Shown in pieces: positions 1 through 6,617 of a stretch of DNA of 7,429 nt. The position numbers and the translations under genes are program-made. Location: contig CAMBHX010000083.1 in NCBI GenBank assembly GCA_945867285.1, positions 1-7,429 on the forward strand, given 5' to 3'. The stretch's first letter is position 1. The number at the start of each line of letters is the position of its first letter. The stretch comes from Sulfuricurvum sp. IAE1. GTDB lineage: Bacteria; Campylobacterota; Campylobacteria; Campylobacterales; Sulfurimonadaceae. The notes under the pieces are model-generated. The model did no database searches. It was not told the DNA's origin and was given only the letters and a program-made list of their open reading frames with translations.

Positions 1-107
1 GGTTTAACGATAGAGGCATTCCCGTCTATCTCGAAATAACCCCTTTTTTCCCAAATAGGATAATAATTTTCTTCGATATTTTTTGGGTCATAGTGAGTAG
101 CGGACAT
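1..107 (-). CDS. valS: valine--tRNA ligase, N-terminal part (cut by window edge)
   Basis: Cytoplasmic class I aminoacyl-tRNA synthetase that charges tRNA-Val. Only the first 35 codons are present; the gene runs off the left edge. Translating the minus strand from the ATG at 107-105 gives an open frame with YDPKNIEENYY, then IWEKRGYFEIDGN. This is the typical ValS start, an amphipathic stretch followed by a W-E-x-x-G-Y-F motif; Campylobacter ValS begins very similarly, from memory. The start is supported by a ribosome binding site AAGG at 118-115, seven bases before the ATG. The catalytic HIGH and KMSKS motifs lie outside the window. The gene is divergent from the uvrD-like gene. The identity rests on a short but characteristic segment. 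Confidence 0.88.
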   Translation of the reverse strand, partial: MSATHYDPKNIEENYYPIWEKRGYFEIDGNASIVK

Positions 108-147
108 ACAAAAGCCTTGTAAAAGTTAAATAATAAAAATATTCAGC

Positions 148-153
148 ATTATA
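148..153 (-). promoter_or_regulatory. putative -10 box of the valS promoter
   Basis: The minus strand reads a perfect TATAAT at 153-148, about 40 bases upstream of the valS start codon, leaving room for a short leader that contains the AAGG ribosome binding site. No convincing -35 box is seen 16-18 bases further upstream. That fits Campylobacterota, whose main sigma factor promoters often lack a conserved -35. Based on sequence match and position only. Confidence 0.45.
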
Positions 154-200
154 TCGAAGCTCAATGAAATGGGACTTATGGTTAAATGTCATTCTTAAAT

Positions 201-207
201 AGAGGAG
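201..207 (+). promoter_or_regulatory. strong ribosome binding site that points to a TTG start for the helicase
   Basis: AGAGGAG ends five bases before the TTG at 213-215, which is in frame with the helicase. It is the best Shine-Dalgarno match near the gene's 5' end. The in-frame ATG at 186 has no close Shine-Dalgarno; the nearest candidate is GGGA at 171-174, about 11 bases upstream. The site would lie inside the coding region if the ATG were used. Confidence 0.65.
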
Positions 208-212
208 TTTTT

Positions 213-2285
213 TTGCCGCTTTCACGCCTTAATGAGCAACAATATACTGCTGCAACCGCTCCTTATGGACACAATCTCATCATAGCTTCTGCAGGGACGG
301 GAAAAACGTCCACTATTGTGGGTCGAATTGCCCATCTCATTTCTCAAAATGTAAAACCCGAAGAGATTTTATTGCTGACATTTACCAATAAAGCAGCACA
401 GGAGATGGTGGAGCGTGTTGCACAGTTTTTTGGCCGAGAGATAGCTTCAAAGGTAGACGCAGGCACGTTTCATGCTGTAAGTTATCGCTGGCTTAAACGA
501 AAAGATGGAAAAGTGGTACTTAAGCAGCCTCGTGAATTAAAGACGTTGTTTCGTAGTGTTTATGAAAAACGGACATTTTCTCATTTGGACTGTGCGACTC
601 CTGCATACGGTGCCAACTACCTCTATGATGTGTACTCTTTTTATCAAAATACGGAAATCAATAATAATTTTGAAGAGTGGATACTAGAGCGTCAAGACGA
701 GCATGCTGTCTATGCCATGATTTATGCGGATATTGTGGATGAGTTTGAGACACTTAAAAAAGAGTATGGTTTTGTCAACTTTAATGATCTACTACTCCAA
801 ATGCGCACTTTGGCTTCTAAAAGTGATTTGGGCTACAAAGAAGTGTTAATTGACGAATATCAAGATACTAACGCCCTTCAAGGGACACTTGTGGCAGCTA
901 TGAATCCACCATCACTATTTTGTGTGGGGGACTATGACCAGAGTATTTATGCTTTTAATGGCGCTGATATTTCGATTATTGGATCATTTGACAAAACATT
1001 TACGGATGCCAAAGTGTATACGCTCAACAAAAATTATCGCTCTACTGTACCTATTTTATCATTAGCCAATACAGTTATCGCGCACAATGAACGAATTTAT
1101 CCAAAAGCATTAGAAGTGACTCGTACGGGGGATGCGCAATCTCCAGCACTATTAGTGTACGAGGAACTTTTTGATCAATATCACGGTATCGCCCAAGCTA
1201 TAGGAAAATCAACAACGGATAAAGAGGAGATTGCGGTTATTTTTCGTAACAATGCTTCAGCAGATGGTATGGAGGCCGTCTTGCGTGAGATGGGAATACC
1301 GTGTCGCAGACGTGGAGGAACAAGTTTTTTTGATTCTAAAGAGATTAAAGCATTACTGGATATTTATACTCTTTTGGTCAATGAATCAGATATGATGGCG
1401 TTTATTCATCTATTTGATTACACTAAAGGATTGGGAAGTGCGGCGGCAAAAGAGCTTTTTGTGGCATTACAAAAACTAGGTGATGGATCGTTTTCGCGAG
1501 GACTGTTTACCCCTGATACCTCGGTATCAAACCCTTTTGAAAAACGGAAACTCAACCATCAGTTAGGACTGTTTGATGATTATTCGGAATTAGGGAGTGC
1601 AGGACGCTTTGCTAAACTGGGGCTTGATCCGAATTTCATAGGTAATCCGATTTTAAAGCATGCTAAGCTGACTAAAGAGTCTGCGATTTTTCTCCATGAT
1701 TTATTTATGTTATTTCGTAAGCTCAAAGAAGTAAAAAGTCCCAAAGAGGCAGTTCAAAAAATTGCTACATCAGGACTGTATAATCATGTTGTTGAGTATC
1801 TTTCGCATAGGCGAGCTATGAATGAAAATGGTAGTATTGATGAGAAAATAAAAGTTGAATCTGCTGAAAAAATACGTCGTAAAGCAACCATTTTGTTTGA
1901 GTTGGCAAAACCATATAAAGAACACGAACGATTTTTGAATGCTATGATTTTGGGTTCTCAAGATCTAACGCAAGGGGAAGGGGTCCATTTGTTGAGTATT
2001 CATGCATCCAAGGGATTAGAGTACAAAGAGGTCTATGTTATCGATTTAATGGACGGACGATTCCCAAATCGGAAGCTTATGGCTCGAAGTGGGAGTATTG
2101 AGGAAGAACGACGATTGTTTTATGTAGCTGTTACTCGTGCCAAAGATAAGTTGTATTTGAGTTTTGCTAAATACGATAAAATTAAGCAAACCAGCTTTGT
2201 CCCTTCGCAATTTTTATATGAAACGGGGTTAATACCTAAAGATGAAGCGTATGTAATGTTAATAAAAAAAGGACTCGAAGAGTGA
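213..2285 (+). CDS. uvrD: UvrD/Rep/PcrA-type superfamily 1 DNA helicase
   Basis: ATP-driven 3'-5' DNA helicase of superfamily 1A, with a family role in nucleotide excision repair, mismatch repair and clearing blocked replication forks. All helicase motifs are visible, in order: Q motif LNEQQ (residues 6-10), Walker A ASAGTGKT (25-32), Ia TFTNKAA (56-62), II DEYQDTN (214-220), III GDYDQS (239-244), IV NYRST (274-278), V SIHASKGLE (595-603) and VI VAVTRAK (638-644). No key residue is missing. The 690 residues fit the family. The protein ends soon after motif VI, so it lacks the long C-terminal extension of E. coli UvrD and is closer in size to Rep. The TTG at 213 is preferred because of AGAGGAG five bases upstream and a natural MPLSRLN start; the in-frame ATG at 186 would add nine residues. 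UvrD, PcrA and Rep cannot be separated by sight. It is a single-gene unit, divergent from valS. A weak extended -10 (TGGTTAAAT, 179-187) could drive it. Confidence 0.93.
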   Translation: MPLSRLNEQQYTAATAPYGHNLIIASAGTGKTSTIVGRIAHLISQNVKPEEILLLTFTNKAAQEMVERVAQFFGREIASKVDAGTFHAVSYRWLKRKDGKVVLKQPRELKTLFRSVYEKRTFSHLDCATPAYGANYLYDVYSFYQNTEINNNFEEWILERQDEHAVYAMIYADIVDEFETLKKEYGFVNFNDLLLQMRTLASKSDLGYKEVLIDEYQDTNALQGTLVAAMNPPSLFCVGDYDQSIYAFNGADISIIGSFDKTFTDAKVYTLNKNYRSTVPILSLANTVIAHNERIYPKALEVTRTGDAQSPALLVYEELFDQYHGIAQAIGKSTTDKEEIAVIFRNNASADGMEAVLREMGIPCRRRGGTSFFDSKEIKALLDIYTLLVNESDMMAFIHLFDYTKGLGSAAAKELFVALQKLGDGSFSRGLFTPDTSVSNPFEKRKLNHQLGLFDDYSELGSAGRFAKLGLDPNFIGNPILKHAKLTKESAIFLHDLFMLFRKLKEVKSPKEAVQKIATSGLYNHVVEYLSHRRAMNENGSIDEKIKVESAEKIRRKATILFELAKPYKEHERFLNAMILGSQDLTQGEGVHLLSIHASKGLEYKEVYVIDLMDGRFPNRKLMARSGSIEEERRLFYVAVTRAKDKLYLSFAKYDKIKQTSFVPSQFLYETGLIPKDEAYVMLIKKGLEE

Positions 2286-2297
2286 CTTTAGGGGGTT

Positions 2298-2317
2298 GTA
2301 GGGATATTTGTCCCTGC
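2298..2317. other. hairpin in the convergent intergenic gap
   Basis: GTAGGGA at 2298-2304 pairs with TCCCTGC at 2311-2317 (seven pairs including one T-G wobble) around a six-base loop. It directly abuts the second hairpin at 2318-2345. There is no T-run on either strand, so it is not a classical intrinsic terminator by itself. It may help form the 3' ends of the two converging transcripts. Confidence 0.4.
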
Positions 2318-2345
2318 CATTAAAACGGATCAATTCGTTTTAATG
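2318..2345. terminator. putative two-way terminator between the helicase gene and the secretion/uptake operon
   Basis: A perfect 10-base inverted repeat, CATTAAAACG at 2318-2327 and CGTTTTAATG at 2336-2345, surrounds an eight-base loop that can add two more pairs. It lies between two converging stop codons (2285 plus strand, 2361 minus strand). The AAAACG...CGTTTT layout gives a T-rich descending arm on both strands, as in bidirectional terminators of A+T-rich genomes. The stem has few G-C pairs and no separate T tail, so its efficiency is uncertain. Confidence 0.5.
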
Positions 2346-2360
2346 TATAACAAGGAGTGG

Positions 2361-3608
2361 CTAATGCCGTCCTTGAACAGCATTCCCCATTTCCCACATT
2401 GGTAAGAAGATGCCTAGTGCCAATAAAATTACCATTGCGGCAATCATAAAAAGCATAATTGGCTCGATTGCTTCAGAGAGCCCATCGATGATGGCATCAA
2501 AGCGCATTTTATAGTACTCCATGACTTTTTGGAGCATAGAATCAAGTTGTCCACTAGATTCCCCCGCTGAAATCATTTGAATAATCATATTCTCAAATAA
2601 TCCTGTTTCTTTGAGCCCTGAATTCAAAGATCCCCCTTTTTCAACAGCAGAGCGGACAATCAATAAACGTTCTTGAAGAGGGAGTGAATCGATCATAGCG
2701 GTCGAAGTTTCCAGTGCTTCTGCTACTGGAATACCTGCACGAACAAGTTCTGAAAAGACGAGAGTAAAACGACTAAGCGTGGAGAATTTGATAATATTTT
2801 TAATTAAATAGGTTTTTAAAAGCAATTGGTGCCATTTATATTTAAATTCACGATTGTGGTCAAGCATATAGCGAAATGCAAAAATAAAGAGAAAAAGTCC
2901 TGCCAGAACATAAATCCCGTAGGTATTAAAGAGATGTTCTAAAAACAAAAGTATTAGTGTTGGCATCGGAAGTTCAGCGCCCAATTGTTCAAAAATTGTT
3001 TTAAATTGAGGGACAACATAGGAAATCAAAATAGTAAATGCGACAGCCATAGCAATCATAACGTTTCGAGGATATGCCATTGCCTTTTTAAACTTGATAA
3101 TATTGCGTCTAATTTCTTCAAGCATATCGGCTAATTTATGTAAGGCTTCGGCCATGTTCCCGGTTTTTTCACCCAATTCAATCATCGCTAAGCTAAGTGT
3201 GCCCAACTGATAACTAAATTTAGCAGCTGACTTGGAGAGACTATGCCCAGAATTGATATCTTCGGCCATAGTACTTAGGACTTCTTTGAGTGTTGTATCA
3301 GTAGTTGCACCAGCGATTTCATGAAGGGAATCGTGAATAGAAATACCTGCATTCGCCATAACTGCCAGCTGTCGAATCGCAGCAATGAGCATATCTTGTT
3401 TAAGTTTTTTTTTCTTAACATTGGAGAGAAAAGTGTCTTTGAATCTTTTGAATTGATCTTCTAGTGGAGGTGAAGATTCAATAGCTTTGAGAATCATCCC
3501 AGAATATTTTATTTTAGCAAGATATTGTGCCTCTTTTTTGTGTTCAGCATACAAACCATATTCGTTTTTTTTCCCTTTGGAGAGAATTGTTACAATAAAG
3601 TATTTCAT
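2361..3608 (-). CDS. ctsF: GspF/PilC-family inner-membrane platform protein (CtsF/MshG-like)
   Basis: Polytopic inner-membrane protein that forms the platform of type II secretion, type IV pilus and DNA-uptake machines and couples the cytoplasmic ATPase to pseudopilin assembly. Its 415 residues are normal for the family. An N-terminal subdomain (about 1-45) precedes two T2SSF repeats. The first (about 75-200) has MANAGISIHDSL and ELGEKTGNMAEAL; the second (about 278-402) has ELVRAGIPVAEALE and ISAGESSGQLDSML. Hydrophobic segments at about 182-200, 231-249 and 384-404 give the usual three membrane spans. The ATG overlaps the stop of the GspE-like gene (ATGA, 3608-3605), with AAGGG ten bases upstream, so translation is probably coupled. 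It is the last operon gene, followed by the shared hairpins. A coding-strand run of nine A's encodes lysines 66-68. The family is certain; orthology to CtsF is inferred from gene order. Confidence 0.93.
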   Translation of the reverse strand: MKYFIVTILSKGKKNEYGLYAEHKKEAQYLAKIKYSGMILKAIESSPPLEDQFKRFKDTFLSNVKKKKLKQDMLIAAIRQLAVMANAGISIHDSLHEIAGATTDTTLKEVLSTMAEDINSGHSLSKSAAKFSYQLGTLSLAMIELGEKTGNMAEALHKLADMLEEIRRNIIKFKKAMAYPRNVMIAMAVAFTILISYVVPQFKTIFEQLGAELPMPTLILLFLEHLFNTYGIYVLAGLFLFIFAFRYMLDHNREFKYKWHQLLLKTYLIKNIIKFSTLSRFTLVFSELVRAGIPVAEALETSTAMIDSLPLQERLLIVRSAVEKGGSLNSGLKETGLFENMIIQMISAGESSGQLDSMLQKVMEYYKMRFDAIIDGLSEAIEPIMLFMIAAMVILLALGIFLPMWEMGNAVQGRH

Positions 3609-5341
3609 CCTTTTGCCACCCTTAAGATTTCATCTATGGTTGTGATTCCCTGAACAGCTTTCGCCATACCGTTTTCAAACATTCCAACAAAGCCTTCTTC
3701 TTTGGCAAGTTTAAAAATCTCATCTTTAGATCCACCTCGTGCTATTAGACTGGATAAACCTTCAGAAATAGGGAGAACTTCACAAATCATTTCTCGGCCC
3801 ATATAGCCAGAACTGTTACACTCTTTGCATCCTGTTCCGTGATAAAAAACAGTTCCATTGGGGATGAATGCTTCATATTGTTCTTTAAGTGCTAAGGGTA
3901 TATCAACCTCTTTTTTACAATATTTACAAATACGTCGAACAAGGCGTTGTGCTTGGATTGCCATAAGTGCACCACTGATTAAATAGGGCTCTATACCCAT
4001 GTCAGACATACGAGGAATGGCACTAATGGCATCATTGGTATGAAGTGTGGAAATAACTAAATGTCCAGTTAGGGCAGCTTTAATGGCAATTTCTAGGGTC
4101 TCATGATCACGAATTTCCCCAATCATGATTTTATCAGGGTCTTGACGTAATATGGAGCGCAAGGCATCAGCAAAAGAGAGGCCAACTTTAGCGTTAACTT
4201 GCACTTGCTGAATGAGATTCATTCTATATTCAACAGGATCTTCAACGGTAATTACTTTGTCTTCGACGTTACGAAGTTCATTGAGTGCACCATATAAAGT
4301 GGTGGTTTTTCCACTTCCTGTAGGGCCTGTGACAAGAATAATTCCAAAAGGGGATTCGAGAGCCTTGATAAGTTTCTTATAGCTATCAGAATCCATACCT
4401 GACTCTTCAAGCTTGACTAATGCCTTAGTCTTGTCCAAAATACGCATAACGATGGACTCGCCATATAATATGGGAAGAGTGGAAATACGAAAATCAAATT
4501 CAGCATCCATAACCATTGCCGAAAAGCGCCCATCTTGCGGTTTTCGGCGTTCTGCGATATCTAGATTGGCAAGTAGTTTCATACGTGAAGCAAGTGGAGG
4601 ATAAATATCTCGATCAAAAATGAAAATTTCAGTTAGTTTTCCATCGATACGACCACGAACGACACAGTTTTTCTCCGTAGGTTCGATATGAATATCACTA
4701 GCTCGACCTTTAATACACGCTTTAAGAATAACATCAATGAGTTGTAAAATAGAGGATGCTTCTTGTTGTTCTTCAATACTTCCTATATTGCGCAATTCAT
4801 TACGAATATTATTAACTAATTCCTTTACACTGTCTTTGAGCTCAATCTTAAAAAGATAAGTTTGAATTTGTTTTTCGGTAGCCACAGCTACCTTCAGAGA
4901 TTTTCGTTGAAAAAGACGCTGAATAGACTCTTGGGCTTCAATATTCAGAGGATCAGCAAAAGCTACTATAACATACATGTCATCTTGTGAAATAGGGAGT
5001 GCATTGTAGCGTTTTAATTGTGCTGTAGGAATTTTTTCAACCAGTCTATAATCCATGTCAATGGCATCTAAATCAGCATACTGTAAGTCAAGAACTTCTG
5101 CTAAATAACCTAAAATAGAGGATTCGTCTAAAAAATGGTAATTTTTTATAATGGAAAGCTCGTAGATACCTAGACGAATTTGTTCGACTACAAATCTCTT
5201 AAGAGCATTCAGGGAGATAGCTCCTATTTTAGTAAGTGTCTCTAAGATAGCATCTGGCTTTACGTCACGAGCTATTAGTCTGTCGATTTGTATTTGAGTA
5301 ATATGGCGCTTATCTAGTAAATCGTTAGTTATTCTGTCCAT
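3605..5341 (-). CDS. ctsE: GspE/PilB-family assembly ATPase (CtsE/MshE-like)
   Basis: Cytoplasmic hexameric motor that powers pseudopilus or pilus extension, here probably for DNA uptake. The N-terminal domain (about 25-165) is the GspE/MshE N-domain type. The catalytic part has, in order, Walker A GPTGSGKT (339-346), Asp box EDPVEYR (367-373), Walker B DPDKIMIGEIRD (401-412, Glu409) and His box TGHLVISTLHTNDA (425-438). A zinc-binding tetracysteine follows, with Cys472, Cys475, Cys505 and Cys508 (two CxxC pairs). This pattern is typical of extension ATPases rather than PilT retraction ATPases. The length of 578 is normal. The ATG has AAGGA at 5354-5350, eight bases upstream, overlapping the stop codon of the preceding gene. 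The stop overlaps the GspF-like start by four bases. The N-domain keeps the MshEN helical spacing but lacks its RLG residues, so cyclic di-GMP control is doubtful. The family is certain; the ctsE symbol is inferred from gene order. Confidence 0.94.
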   Translation of the reverse strand: MDRITNDLLDKRHITQIQIDRLIARDVKPDAILETLTKIGAISLNALKRFVVEQIRLGIYELSIIKNYHFLDESSILGYLAEVLDLQYADLDAIDMDYRLVEKIPTAQLKRYNALPISQDDMYVIVAFADPLNIEAQESIQRLFQRKSLKVAVATEKQIQTYLFKIELKDSVKELVNNIRNELRNIGSIEEQQEASSILQLIDVILKACIKGRASDIHIEPTEKNCVVRGRIDGKLTEIFIFDRDIYPPLASRMKLLANLDIAERRKPQDGRFSAMVMDAEFDFRISTLPILYGESIVMRILDKTKALVKLEESGMDSDSYKKLIKALESPFGIILVTGPTGSGKTTTLYGALNELRNVEDKVITVEDPVEYRMNLIQQVQVNAKVGLSFADALRSILRQDPDKIMIGEIRDHETLEIAIKAALTGHLVISTLHTNDAISAIPRMSDMGIEPYLISGALMAIQAQRLVRRICKYCKKEVDIPLALKEQYEAFIPNGTVFYHGTGCKECNSSGYMGREMICEVLPISEGLSSLIARGGSKDEIFKLAKEEGFVGMFENGMAKAVQGITTIDEILRVAKG

Positions 5342-5352
5342 ATTGATTTTCC

Positions 5353-5886
5353 TTAGTATACATGGTGTATTGTTAAGATTTTATCATAATATTCATCAAT
5401 AGCAATCGTTTTTTTTCCGTTAAACTCTGTTGTGTAAAGCTTGTAAGAGTTTCGTGTATTTGAGGGATCAACATATTCTTTGGTGATTTTATTAGATTGT
5501 AAATAAAGATGAAACACCTTTGAAAGAATATGAGAGCTGGTTGGAAAATTGGATGATTTAAATGATATATTGTCATATAAGGATTGCATGAGTAGTTTTT
5601 TTTGCATTACTAACATAGAAAAATAAGAAGCGTTGGCACGTGCCTCAGCTGTTTGGTTGAGAAGTATAATCGGGGTATTTAGACGGTCTATACGATCAGC
5701 TTTGAGGCAAGAAAAAGCATACAAAGAAAGCTGTGCCTCATTAGATTCAAAGCGGGTAATATTTTTAGCGCCTAAGTCACATGCTAAATTGTATTCACCT
5801 TTTTGATAGAGTTGTAGCATTTGAGCTGCAGTTGTGGCGTAAAGTGATATTGTTAATCCAAGAAGAATAAGAGAGATTTTTTTCAT
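5353..5886 (-). CDS. small exported protein of unknown function in the uptake/secretion operon
   Basis: I do not recognise this 177-residue protein. It begins with a clear signal peptide: MKK, then a hydrophobic core (about 4-16) ending in SLYA, with likely cleavage near residue 17. There is no lipobox cysteine, so it is probably a soluble periplasmic protein. Residues 20-65 look helical and TPR-like (QLYQKGEYNLACDLG, then an LxLYAFSC segment). Its only two cysteines, Cys36 and Cys60, could form a disulfide. The C-terminal third is rich in Tyr and polar residues, and no catalytic motif is seen. The ATG overlaps the stop of the preceding gene (ATGA, 5886-5883), with GGAG seven bases upstream. 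Only 11 bases separate its stop from the GspE-like gene. This coupling suggests a role in the same machine, perhaps in the periplasm near the secretin, but that is inference. Confidence 0.82.
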   Translation of the reverse strand: MKKISLILLGLTISLYATTAAQMLQLYQKGEYNLACDLGAKNITRFESNEAQLSLYAFSCLKADRIDRLNTPIILLNQTAEARANASYFSMLVMQKKLLMQSLYDNISFKSSNFPTSSHILSKVFHLYLQSNKITKEYVDPSNTRNSYKLYTTEFNGKKTIAIDEYYDKILTIHHVY

Positions 5887-6617
5887 TTAACATCTCCGTG
5901 TTCAATTGAATTAAGTAACTCTTTTGCATTATCGGAATTGGATTGGGAAATATAGTATTGAAGTGTTTTTTTTGCTTGGTCGACTTTTCCAAGTTTAAGA
6001 AGTGATTTGGAAAAAATTAACCAGCTCTCTTCGATGTCTTTATTGATTGAATTTGTTTTTAGAGCATAATTATAAGCTTCGTTATAATCCTTGTGATCAT
6101 AATAATAGCGTGCAATGTAAAGTCCAAGTTGAGGTGACGGATTGGTTTTAAAGCGTTCTTCAATTTCATGAATATCGATTGCATCAGATCCATGTTTTAT
6201 TGTTGGTGTTTTAAGGCTAATGGCTTGGCGAGAGGGTGTAGCAGCAGGTACTGGTAACATAACAAGACTGGATCTCGGAACGATGTGGGGTACATTTTTT
6301 GGAGTGCTTATCTGTTCTGAAGCGAGTATTTGAGATTGATGTGATGTAATAGCAGAGGGTGTAATGGTTTGCATAAACTGCATAGATGGCTCTAGGATAA
6401 CTTCGCTGAAGGTATTGATTGGGATAGAAGAGGGCTTGGGTACATGATTGGTAGCAAGAGTGAGATTTTTGTCCTCAAGAGAGCTATGTCTAAAATTGAA
6501 AAATATGAGAATGGTAATTAGCGTAATTGTCCCTAGAAGGGTTGCTATGCTATATGGCAAGTATCTTTTGATTTTATATTTGAGCCATTTTCTTTCTAAA
6601 GATGGAATATCAAGCAC
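5883..6617 (-). CDS. single-pass membrane protein with TPR repeats (CtsX/MshN-like position)
   Basis: 244-residue protein with a basic cytoplasmic N-terminus (about 1-21, many Lys/Arg), one membrane span (about 22-41) and then a Pro/Ser/Thr-rich linker (about 50-140). Two or so TPR-like repeats follow (about 162-238), with motifs such as YYYDHKDYNEAYNYAL and SLLKLGKVDQAKKTL. Charge distribution predicts a periplasmic C-terminus. The start is a GTG at 6617-6615 inside the end of the ATPase gene, supported by AGGA at 6628-6625, seven bases upstream; no ATG occurs in frame before codon 79. It occupies the place of CtsX in the C. jejuni cts operon and MshN in the MSHA cluster, both membrane-anchored partners of the preceding ATPase. 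A similar role in anchoring the ATPase or organising the periplasmic complex is inferred. Similarity to CtsX itself was not testable, so no symbol is given. Confidence 0.85.
   Translation of the reverse strand: MLDIPSLERKWLKYKIKRYLPYSIATLLGTITLITILIFFNFRHSSLEDKNLTLATNHVPKPSSIPINTFSEVILEPSMQFMQTITPSAITSHQSQILASEQISTPKNVPHIVPRSSLVMLPVPAATPSRQAISLKTPTIKHGSDAIDIHEIEERFKTNPSPQLGLYIARYYYDHKDYNEAYNYALKTNSINKDIEESWLIFSKSLLKLGKVDQAKKTLQYYISQSNSDNAKELLNSIEHGDVK

Noticed and set aside
71..159. Inverted copies of CTTCGATAT at 71-79 and 151-159 flanking the valS start.
   Set aside because: One copy lies inside valS coding sequence and the other over the -10 box. The arms are about 70 bases apart and only nine bases long in A+T-rich DNA, so chance is the likely explanation.
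1770..1961. Minus-strand open frame of 63 codons inside the helicase gene.
   Set aside because: Shadow frame inside a gene with a fully conserved helicase protein; the translation has no recognisable domain.
2352..2405. Plus-strand AAGGAG followed six bases later by ATG (2364), looking like a good translation start.
   Set aside because: The frame closes after 13 codons and lies antisense to the end of the GspF gene; there is no support for a real peptide.
4413..4604. Plus-strand open frame of 63 codons antisense to the GspE gene.
   Set aside because: Shadow of a strongly conserved coding region; no family resemblance.
5373..5992. Two minus-strand frames (5373-5576 and 5795-5992) overlapping the 177-residue and TPR genes.
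   Set aside because: They are out-of-frame shadows. The chosen frames have a signal peptide or TPR pattern, ribosome binding sites and precise start/stop overlaps.
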